A stretch of DNA of 6,278 nucleotides from Synergistaceae bacterium (GTDB lineage: Bacteria > Synergistota > Synergistia > Synergistales > Aminobacteriaceae), in the NCBI GenBank assembly GCA_031289165.1, contig JAITPZ010000109.1, positions 1 to 6,278 on the forward strand, given 5' to 3'. Shown in pieces: positions 1 to 5,322 of this stretch (position 1 is its first letter; each line of letters begins with the position of its first letter). A program made the position numbers and the translations under genes. Below the pieces are notes generated by a model. That model was not told the origin of the DNA, searched no databases, and saw nothing but the letters and a program-made list of their open reading frames with translations.

Positions 1-1360
1 TCCCCTTCAGCTTCTCGTTCAGCACCCCCACGGCGTGGGCTGCGCCGGAGGGGTCCCATTCGTTCAGGTATTTGAGCGGCTCGACGTAGACCAGGTAGGG
101 GATGTAGCGGAGCCTGCCGTTGCTGACCATGCGGTCGCCCCGGAAGATGACCTTTTCGGGCGGGACGTCGGGGACCTCTACGCGCGACATCTCCTTGAAG
201 TGGGTGAGGGGGCGAAGCTGAACCAGACGGAAGTCCTTCGTCGTCGTGTCGTACGTGAACTCCATGTCCACGGGGAGGGCGAGCTGATCCTCCATGACCT
301 TGATCAGGTCGTGCACCAGCTCGAAGAGGTACGTCTGTCGCTTCTGGAAGTCGGGGAAGGAGACCAGCGGGCGCATTCCCGCCCTGGAGGTATAGATGCT
401 GTGAGGAAGCAGCATGTCGCTGTCCTCGTCGTAAAACTCGATATACTGATCGAGGTCTTTGTGGTTTCCGGATAAAACGGAAAGCCAGTCCCGGATGAAA
501 CCGGTCCTGATCTCTCCCGTGTTGCGATCGATGTAGTCAAAGAACTCCTGGCTGGACCCCGCGATGCGTTCGGGCGAGTTCCCCGACGGGCGCAGGGAGG
601 GATTGGTCAGGTAGAAGCTGCGGGCCGCGCCCCTGTCGACCGCGCGCGTGCCGATGCCGAAGCAGATGCACATCATCCCGTCCTCCTTGCGGATTCGGGG
701 CGAGGGGCGTCGGAAGATGCGGGAAAAAATGGTCCCCGCCAGCTTGGGGTAGTAGATGCGATTGCGGTCTTTGCCGATCATCGACTGAACGATGACGGCC
801 ATGGACTCCTCGCTATGGACCTTGCCGTGCTTGCTTCGGTACTTGCGCGCGGAGGGGTTGAACGTGGAGACCCACACCGCGCGGAGGCACTCCTCCAGCT
901 TCGCCATGCGCCAGTCCATGTCCCGGATGTTGGCGGAAAAGAACGAATCGTACTTCCCCGCGAACGCCAGATCGACGGAGTCCTCCATCAGGGAGCTGGA
1001 TCGAACGACCAGAGGGGGGTTCCCGATTTTTTCGAAGTCCTGCAGGATGCTTCTGAGGTCGGCCTTCAGCGTTTCGGAAAACGACGCGACCGAGAGGCGC
1101 GCCTGGACGCTCTCCCAGTTCTCCTCGTCATAAAGGTCATCCAGCCCGTTCGAATGCAGAAAATCCTCGAACACCTCCGTCGAAACGACGTGGGAAAGGG
1201 CGGGCAGTTCCACCTTTTGCGCGAGCGGAGAGTCGATCAGAACCGTGTGCGCATAGGCCAGACCCTTCGCCTTGCCGCCGCATTTCCCCTTACCCAGAAG
1301 CCAGCCGCGCTGCGCGTAGTAGTCCTCCGCCTCATAAGCCAGAAATTTTTCCACCGACAT
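1..1360 (-). CDS. PEP/pyruvate-binding (PPDK_N) domain protein, 3' end outside window
   Basis: The 453 visible codons (ATG at 1360-1358) encode an ATP-grasp-like nucleotide-binding domain of the kind at the N-terminus of pyruvate phosphate dikinase and PEP synthase, which bind ATP to phosphorylate a swivelling histidine. Visible hallmarks are GGKAKGL at residues 28-34 with the likely ATP-binding Lys30; VVRSSSLMED at 118-127 followed by FAGKYDSFF at 133-141; MAVIVQSM at 187-194; AGTIFSR at 208-214; GIGTRAVD at 235-242; and VDMEF then VQLRPL at 364-368 and 380-385, with Glu367 and Gln381 as likely Mg-ATP ligands. The domain ends near residue 385. The next 68 residues show neither a central phospho-His motif nor a PEP-binding barrel, so this may be a PPDK_N protein of another architecture rather than PpsA or PpdK; the missing C-terminus decides. 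The start is supported by GAGGGG 10 nt upstream. Domain call is firm; substrate and reaction are unknown. Confidence 0.88.
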   Translation of the reverse strand, partial: MSVEKFLAYEAEDYYAQRGWLLGKGKCGGKAKGLAYAHTVLIDSPLAQKVELPALSHVVSTEVFEDFLHSNGLDDLYDEENWESVQARLSVASFSETLKADLRSILQDFEKIGNPPLVVRSSSLMEDSVDLAFAGKYDSFFSANIRDMDWRMAKLEECLRAVWVSTFNPSARKYRSKHGKVHSEESMAVIVQSMIGKDRNRIYYPKLAGTIFSRIFRRPSPRIRKEDGMMCICFGIGTRAVDRGAARSFYLTNPSLRPSGNSPERIAGSSQEFFDYIDRNTGEIRTGFIRDWLSVLSGNHKDLDQYIEFYDEDSDMLLPHSIYTSRAGMRPLVSFPDFQKRQTYLFELVHDLIKVMEDQLALPVDMEFTYDTTTKDFRLVQLRPLTHFKEMSRVEVPDVPPEKVIFRGDRMVSNGRLRYIPYLVYVEPLKYLNEWDPSGAAHAVGVLNEKLKG

Positions 1361-1370
1361 GCGATCAAAT

Positions 1371-1401
1371 CCCCTCGTCAGGATGTGGCCAGAATATAAC
1401 A
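1371..1401 (-). promoter_or_regulatory. Extended -10 promoter and RBS for the PPDK_N gene
   Basis: On the minus strand TGTTATATT (1401-1393) is an extended -10 element: TG, one base, then a hexamer matching TATAAT at five of six positions. No good -35 is seen at the usual distance, which is tolerated with an extended -10. It would start transcription near 1386. GAGGGG at 1376-1371 lies 10 nt before the ATG. The element sits in the U-tract of the terminator of the preceding gene. This is a reading by eye, so it remains a candidate. Confidence 0.38.
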
Positions 1402-1430
1402 AAACCCCCAACATCTCATGCGTCGGGGGT
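1395..1430 (-). terminator. Rho-independent terminator after the unknown gene
   Basis: Read on the minus strand, ACCCCCGAC (1430-1422) pairs with GTTGGGGGT (1412-1404) around a 9-nt loop, giving a 9-bp stem with one G·U wobble, followed by TTTGTTATA. The wobble would be an A·C mismatch on the plus strand, so the structure is directional and fits termination of the leftward gene ending at 1498, about 68 nt upstream. Confidence 0.8.
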
Positions 1431-1497
1431 CCATGCGTCATAACCTGCGGAACGGGCGCCTTTTAACTTCGCTGAAAACCTTTCCCGCCGTCTGTGG

Positions 1498-2412
1498 TCA
1501 GTGCGTCGACAAAACGCTCCCGAAATCGGTGGGCGCGTAACGGCAACGCTCAGTGACGGCGTGTACCGCGTCGCAGTAGCCCCACGCCGAGATCACGAGA
1601 TCGCGAATGGAAAGCTTCCGGCGCTCCCTCATCTCGTTCCAGAGGGGCGCGGGCAGGAATACCCACACGCGAAAGGCCGCGGCCCCCGATCCCCCAAAAT
1701 CCGACAGAACCAGATAGCCCGCCTTGCTGAAGAGAACCACGGGCATCGCACTCTGCGAAACCATGCGCTGCAGGTCGTCCACGGAGAAGGACAGCGATTC
1801 GAGCTCGGTCAGCTCCCGCGCGCCCGGCAGAGGCGTCAGCGAAAACCACACCCTGGGCGAGTGAGCGCCGCTCTCGAAAAGCTCCGACGCCGTTCTCAGC
1901 CACGTCTTGGTGCGGGCGATCGCCTCGAACTCCCCGCGAAAAAGGGCGAAACGCACGGTCCAGTAGATCATCTGCAGAATGGAGTCCTTTTCCATCTGAG
2001 CCGTGAACGCCGGCTCGTTCTGGACCAGCCCTTCATCCCTGAATATCGGATGGTCCTTCAGGATACCGCGAAGAATAAGAACCGTGGGCAAATGCTCGCC
2101 CGGCGGCGGCATCTGAATCAGCAGCGCGTTGCGAATCTGCGTCACCACCCCCGCCGACAGCGTGACATGCATGGAAGCGTCGAGAACAAGCGACCGCGAT
2201 TCGTCTTCGTATAAAAAGATCTCCTGCGGCTCGGTTCCCGGCTTTCCCCATATCCAGCGCTCGTAGTTGCGCATGAAGCTGTGCCCCAGAAGATAGCGGT
2301 TGTACGGCAGCAAAAGAATAACTTTCGGACCCGGTATATCCGGAATCCCTTCAGGAAGGGACGCCTGCGGCAGCCCTGCCAGAGATCCGTTGGACATCAA
2401 CTCGTAAAGCAA
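1498..2412 (-). CDS. Unrecognised conserved-looking protein, about 304 aa, TTG start
   Basis: I do not recognise this family. The predicted protein appears soluble: no signal peptide and no clear membrane span, only short hydrophobic strands such as KVILLLPYNRYLLG (about residues 30-43) and FRVWVFLPAPLW near the C-terminus. It mixes strand-like and helix-like stretches. The only two cysteines are near the C-terminus as C-x3-H-x5-C (C280, H284, C290), which may be chance. Start choice: the frame opens at a GTG at 2454 with no ribosome site before it, whereas the TTG at 2412-2410 has GAGGGG six nt upstream inside a longer GGAGGGGGAGGGG run; an ATG at 2397 is the other option (299 aa). It lies 123 nt downstream of clpB on the same strand and is followed by a good terminator, so co-transcription with clpB is plausible. 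That it is a real gene is supported by GC3-rich codon use, a ribosome site and a terminator; function is unknown. Confidence 0.78.
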   Translation of the reverse strand: MLYELMSNGSLAGLPQASLPEGIPDIPGPKVILLLPYNRYLLGHSFMRNYERWIWGKPGTEPQEIFLYEDESRSLVLDASMHVTLSAGVVTQIRNALLIQMPPPGEHLPTVLILRGILKDHPIFRDEGLVQNEPAFTAQMEKDSILQMIYWTVRFALFRGEFEAIARTKTWLRTASELFESGAHSPRVWFSLTPLPGARELTELESLSFSVDDLQRMVSQSAMPVVLFSKAGYLVLSDFGGSGAAAFRVWVFLPAPLWNEMRERRKLSIRDLVISAWGYCDAVHAVTERCRYAPTDFGSVLSTH

Positions 2413-2418
2413 ACTGTT

Positions 2419-2432
2419 CCCCTCCCCCTCCT
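2419..2432 (-). promoter_or_regulatory. Shine-Dalgarno run that fixes a TTG start
   Basis: On the minus strand the run AGGAGGGGGAGGGG contains a full AGGAGG (2432-2427) and a second GAGGGG (2424-2419). The latter lies six nt before TTG at 2412, an ideal spacing, while the AGGAGG is 14 nt away. The upstream GTG at 2454 would put this purine run inside the coding sequence, which argues against that start. Confidence 0.65.
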
Positions 2433-2459
2433 GTCTCCGCGTTGCCTGCACCACGGTAA

Positions 2460-2484
2460 GCTTATCACAAATCAGGCGATAAAC
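2460..2484 (-). other. RNA hairpin in the gap between clpB and the unknown gene
   Basis: The minus-strand RNA can form GTTTATCGC / GTGATAAGC, a 9-bp stem with a 7-nt loop. Two of its pairs are G·U wobbles that would be A·C mismatches on the opposite strand, so the fold is specific to the leftward transcript. There is no U-run after it, so it is not a standard terminator. It could be a processing or stability element between the two genes, or chance. Confidence 0.35.
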
Positions 2485-2492
2485 ACACCGGG

Positions 2493-2529
2493 GTCCTTTT
2501 TAAAGGGGACATTACAGGTCTCAGGTCCC
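2493..2529. repeat. Small palindromic segment beside the clpB 3' end
   Basis: GTCC at 2493-2496 faces GGAC at 2507-2510 across an A/T-rich centre (with T·G pairs if read as plus-strand RNA), and GGGAC at 2506-2510 is inverted again as GTCCC at 2525-2529. These alternative inverted pairs resemble a dispersed palindromic element such as REP-type DNA, but only one copy is in the window and there is no U-tract for a terminator. Confidence 0.25.
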
Positions 2530-2535
2530 AGGTAT
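2515..2535. repeat. Three tandem 7-bp units CAGGTNN
   Basis: CAGGTCT, CAGGTCC and CAGGTAT follow one another without a gap and end at the base before the clpB stop codon. The first five bases are identical in all three. With only three short copies it could be slippage-derived or accidental. Confidence 0.5.
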
Positions 2536-5184
2536 TCACGCCTTTTCAAATTTAAAGGCGAGCGCGTCGTCCTCGAGGACAACGGTCACGTTCGTCCCGT
2601 CCTCGATGCCCCCGGCTATCAGGCTGCGGGCGAGGCGCGTCTCGACGCCGTGCACGATATAGCGTTTCAGCGGGCGCGCGCCGTACACGGCATCGTATCC
2701 GGCGTCGGCGATGAAATCCACCGCTTCATCGCTGAAGGAAAGCGTGATCCGCCGGTCGTTCAGGCGGGACGAGAGGTCGTCCAGAAGCAGGCGGACGATG
2801 CTGCGGATCTCCTCCCTCTGCAGCGGCCTGAACAGGACGACGTCGTCGACGCGGTTCAGAAACTCGGGGCGAAACGAGGCGCGCAGGTCCTCCATAACGC
2901 TTTTGCGAGCCGCCTCCGTGATCTGTCCGTCCGGGGTGATGCCTTCCAGCAGAGTCGGGGCGCCGATGTTGCTGGTCATGATCACAACCGTATTTTTGAA
3001 GTTCACGACGTGCCCCTGGCCGTCCGTGATGCGCCCGTCGTCCAGAATCTGGAGCAGGATGTTGAACACGTCGGGGTGGGCCTTCTCGATCTCGTCGAAG
3101 AGGATCACCGAGTAGGGACGGCGCCGCACCGCCTCGGTGAGCTGTCCGCCCTCCTCATAGCCCACGTAGCCGGGAGGCGCGCCGACGAGGCGGGAGACCG
3201 AGTGCTTTTCCATGTACTCCGACATGTCAATGCGCACGAGGCTTTCCTCGCTGTCGAACAGGGCCTCGGCCAGGGTCTTTGCCAGCTCCGTCTTGCCCAC
3301 GCCGGTCGGGCCCAGAAAGATGAACGAGCCTATGGGACGCCTGGGGTCCCGGATTCCGCTGCGCGCCCGAAGCACCGCGTCGGCCACGAGCCCGACCGCC
3401 TCGTCCTGACCGACGACGCGCCGGTGCAGGATTTCGTCGAGCTTCAGCAGCTTCTCGCGCTCGCCCTCGACCAGCCGCGTCACGGGGATGCCCGTCCAGC
3501 GGCTGACGATGTCCGCGATCTCGTTCTCCGTGACCTCCTCGCGCAGCAGGCTGCTCTGCCCGTCCCGTTTCGCGATCGCGTCCTCCTTTTCCTTCAATTC
3601 CTGCTCCATCTGCTGCAGTTTTCCGTAACGCAGCTCGGCCACTTTGTTCAGGTCGTACTCGTGTTCGGCCTTTTCGATCTGAGCCCTGATTTCGTCGATA
3701 CGGCTCCGCAGCTCACGCACGCTCGTTATTGAACTTTTTTCCGCCTCATACTGGGCGCGAAGGGCATCCGATTCCGTTTTCGCCTCCTGAAGCTCCTTCT
3801 GAAGGGTTTTCAGGCGCTCCTGAGATGCGGAATCCCTGTTTGAACTCAGGGAGGCCTCCGGCCCGCCCTCCACCTCGCGTTTCAGCGCGGCTTCCTCGAT
3901 TTCGAGCTTCATCACGCGCCTGCCCGCGGCGTCCAGCTCGGAGGGCAGGGAATCGATCTCCGTTCGAATCATGGCGCAGGCCTCGTCCACCAGGTCGATG
4001 GCCTTGTCCGGCAGAAACCGGTCGGTGATGTAGCGATTGGAAAGCGTCGCCGCGGCGACGAGCGCGTTGTCCCGAATGCGGACGCCGTGGTGGACCTGCA
4101 GCTTCTCGCGGATACCGCGCAGGATGGAGACCGTGTCCTCGACGTTCGGCTGCTCCACGTGCACGGGCTGAAAGCGCCGGGCGAGGGCCGCGTCCTTTTC
4201 GATGTACTTTCGGTACTCGTCCACTGTGGTCGCGCCGATGCAGTGCAATTCCCCCCGCGCCAGCATGGGCTTCAGCATGTTCCCCGCGTCCACCGCCCCC
4301 TCGGCTGCACCGGCCCCCACGATCGTGTGGAGCTCGTCGATGAAAAGGAGAATCCGCCCGTCGCTCTGCTTCACCTCGTTCAGGACGGCCTTCAGGCGCT
4401 CCTCGAACTCTCCCCGGAACTTCGCGCCCGCGATGAGCGATCCCATGTCGAGCGCGAAAACCGTCCGATCCTTCAGCCCCTCGGGGACGTCGCCGCGGAC
4501 GATGCGCTGGGCGAGTCCCTCCACGATGGCCGTCTTCCCGACGCCGGGGTCTCCGATCAGAACGGGGTTGTTCTTCGTCTTGCGACTGAGGATGCGAATG
4601 ACGCGTCGAACCTCATCGTCGCGCCCGATGACGGGGTCGAGCCTGCCCTCGCGCGCCATCGCCACGAGGTCCCGACCGTATTTTTCGAGGGCCTCGTACG
4701 TCGCCTCGGGGTCGGCGCTCTGCACCCGCTGCGAGCCGCGAACCTCGGTCAGGGCCTTCAGAAAACGCTCGGAGGTCAGCCCCAGGCGGTTCAGAATTTT
4801 CCCGAGGTTCGTGCCCGTGCCCTCGTCGAGCATCACCATGAAGAGGTGTTCGACGGAAACGTACTCGTCCTTCAGCCCCTTCGCCTTCTCCTCGGCCTTC
4901 ACCAGCAGGCCGTTCAGCCGCTGCGTGACGTAGACCTTACCCGCCTCCACGCCTCCGCCCGTGATTTTGGGTTTTTTCGAAACCTCGCCCGTGACGAGCT
5001 GAAGCAGGGTGTGCGGATCGACGTCCATGCGGCGCAGCATGCGCGGAATCAGGCCCTCCCCGTCCTGCAGCAGGGCCATCAGCAGGTGCTCGACGTCCAC
5101 CTCCTGATTTTTGTGCGATACGGCGATGCTCTGTCCCTCCGCCAGAGCCTCCTGGCTTTTTCGAGTCAATTTATTGAAATCCAT
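2536..5184 (-). CDS. clpB: ATP-dependent chaperone ClpB (Hsp104-type disaggregase)
   Basis: ClpB is a cytoplasmic hexameric AAA+ machine that threads aggregated protein through its pore, working with DnaK/DnaJ/GrpE to restore folding after heat stress. All domains are present in 882 aa (E. coli ClpB is about 857). Two Clp_N repeats span roughly 1-150. NBD1 has Walker A GDPGVGKT (211-218), pore loop GAKFRGEF (253-260), Walker B LLFIDE (279-284) and arginines R336-R337. The coiled-coil middle domain covers about 410-545, which separates ClpB from ClpA and ClpC. NBD2 has Walker A GPTGVGKT (625-632), pore loop GAPPGYVGYEEGG (668-680, Tyr673), Walker B ILFDE (694-698), sensor-1 region TSN (737-739), arginine R778 and sensor-2 GARPLKR (835-841). 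No catalytic residue is missing. The first pore loop carries Phe256 where E. coli has Tyr, a conservative change. The middle domain has a small Ser/Gly-rich insert near 439-455. The ATG at 5184 has GGGAGGG six nt upstream. Confidence 0.98.
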   Translation of the reverse strand: MDFNKLTRKSQEALAEGQSIAVSHKNQEVDVEHLLMALLQDGEGLIPRMLRRMDVDPHTLLQLVTGEVSKKPKITGGGVEAGKVYVTQRLNGLLVKAEEKAKGLKDEYVSVEHLFMVMLDEGTGTNLGKILNRLGLTSERFLKALTEVRGSQRVQSADPEATYEALEKYGRDLVAMAREGRLDPVIGRDDEVRRVIRILSRKTKNNPVLIGDPGVGKTAIVEGLAQRIVRGDVPEGLKDRTVFALDMGSLIAGAKFRGEFEERLKAVLNEVKQSDGRILLFIDELHTIVGAGAAEGAVDAGNMLKPMLARGELHCIGATTVDEYRKYIEKDAALARRFQPVHVEQPNVEDTVSILRGIREKLQVHHGVRIRDNALVAAATLSNRYITDRFLPDKAIDLVDEACAMIRTEIDSLPSELDAAGRRVMKLEIEEAALKREVEGGPEASLSSNRDSASQERLKTLQKELQEAKTESDALRAQYEAEKSSITSVRELRSRIDEIRAQIEKAEHEYDLNKVAELRYGKLQQMEQELKEKEDAIAKRDGQSSLLREEVTENEIADIVSRWTGIPVTRLVEGEREKLLKLDEILHRRVVGQDEAVGLVADAVLRARSGIRDPRRPIGSFIFLGPTGVGKTELAKTLAEALFDSEESLVRIDMSEYMEKHSVSRLVGAPPGYVGYEEGGQLTEAVRRRPYSVILFDEIEKAHPDVFNILLQILDDGRITDGQGHVVNFKNTVVIMTSNIGAPTLLEGITPDGQITEAARKSVMEDLRASFRPEFLNRVDDVVLFRPLQREEIRSIVRLLLDDLSSRLNDRRITLSFSDEAVDFIADAGYDAVYGARPLKRYIVHGVETRLARSLIAGGIEDGTNVTVVLEDDALAFKFEKA

Positions 5185-5190
5185 GGCAAT

Positions 5191-5197
5191 CCCTCCC
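5191..5197 (-). promoter_or_regulatory. Ribosome binding site of clpB
   Basis: GGGAGGG on the minus strand lies six nt before the clpB ATG, which supports that start. The encoded N-terminus (MDFNKLTRKSQEAL) is also the usual beginning of a Clp_N domain. Confidence 0.75.
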
Positions 5198-5212
5198 GAA
5201 ATCTATTTAATT

Positions 5213-5229
5213 TTTGACCAATGATGACC
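5213..5229 (-). promoter_or_regulatory. CtsR-like heptad direct repeat at the clpB start site
   Basis: On the minus strand GGTCATC (5229-5223), three bases ATT, then GGTCAAA (5219-5213) repeat with a 10-bp period. The known CtsR operator is two heptads RGTCAAA separated by three bases, so the second heptad is perfect, the first matches five of seven, and the spacing is exact. The box begins about six bases after the -10 of the clpB promoter, over the expected transcription start, where a repressor would block initiation. CtsR represses clp genes in Firmicutes; whether this organism has CtsR cannot be seen here. Confidence 0.55.
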
Positions 5230-5234
5230 AAAAA

Positions 5235-5262
5235 ATTATAAGCAGATATGACGGACCCGCAA
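5235..5262 (-). promoter_or_regulatory. Sigma-70/sigma-A type promoter of clpB
   Basis: On the minus strand TTGCGG (5262-5257) and a perfect TATAAT (5240-5235) are separated by 16 bp. Transcription would start near 5228, giving a leader of about 44 nt that contains the heptad repeat and the ribosome site. The -10 is ideal; the -35 keeps the TTG core only. Confidence 0.6.
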
Positions 5263-5270
5263 TCCGTGAT
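5248..5270. promoter_or_regulatory. Imperfect inverted repeat between the divergent promoters
   Basis: ATGACGGA and TCCGTGAT face each other across seven bases (CCCGCAA) with seven of eight positions paired. The repeat covers the -35 of the clpB promoter and the place where a -35 for the rightward gene would lie, so a dimeric regulator bound here could affect both directions. It does not match the CIRCE element of HrcA. No regulator gene is in the window. Confidence 0.35.
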
Positions 5271-5278
5271 TTTCGGGA

Positions 5279-5284
5279 TATAAT
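5279..5284 (+). promoter_or_regulatory. -10 element of the aminotransferase promoter
   Basis: A perfect TATAAT lies 38 bp before the GTG start, giving an expected start near 5291 and a leader of about 30 nt. No recognisable -35 is found 16-18 bp upstream (CCGCAA, CCCGCA or ACCCGC), and there is no TG extension, so the promoter may be weak, need an activator, or be only apparent in this AT-rich stretch. Confidence 0.45.
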
Positions 5285-5307
5285 TTCTCAAATTAGAATT
5301 ATTTGTT

Positions 5308-5313
5308 AAGGAG
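5308..5313 (+). promoter_or_regulatory. Ribosome binding site of the aminotransferase gene
   Basis: AAGGAG lies nine nt before the in-frame GTG at 5323 and 18 nt before the in-frame ATG at 5332. The first spacing is normal and the second is too long, which favours the GTG start. An out-of-frame ATG at 5318 is only four nt away. Confidence 0.6.
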
Positions 5314-5322
5314 ACAAATGCG

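Noticed and set aside
815..1399. Plus-strand open frames opposite the PPDK_N gene (also 35-475 and 792-1133)
   Set aside because: They mirror a minus-strand frame with clear PPDK_N motifs; long antisense frames are expected with this base composition.
1501..2214. Plus-strand open frame of 237 codons opposite the unknown gene
   Set aside because: Since the unknown gene lacks homologues I can name, strand was checked: the minus frame has a strong ribosome site and a directional terminator, while the plus frame has neither.
2413..2454. GTG at 2454 as the start of the unknown protein
   Set aside because: No ribosome site precedes it, and the strong purine run at 2432-2419 would then be coding. 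TTG at 2412 fits better, although GTG is not excluded.
2485..2535. Rho-independent terminator for clpB
   Set aside because: The inverted pairs have short stems in the leftward RNA and no U-tract follows, so it is not a convincing terminator.
2281..3732. Plus-strand open frame of 483 codons opposite the clpB 3' half and the unknown gene
   Set aside because: It is antisense to the highly conserved clpB and runs across the clpB stop, the spacer and part of the neighbouring gene. Its Arg/Gln/Ala/Asp-rich content is typical of the antisense frame of GC3-rich genes, with no motifs or ribosome site.
2536..5184. ClpA or ClpC rather than ClpB
   Set aside because: The long coiled-coil middle domain (about 410-545) and the absence of a ClpP-binding tripeptide loop in NBD2 identify ClpB.
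4087..5217. Plus-strand open frame of 376 codons opposite the clpB 5' half
   Set aside because: Antisense shadow of conserved clpB; composition is low-complexity-like and no domain is recognisable.
5248..5270. CIRCE element (HrcA operator) upstream of clpB
   Set aside because: The inverted repeat here (ATGACGGA-N7-TCCGTGAT) differs from TTAGCACTC-N9-GAGTGCTAA in both sequence and spacing.
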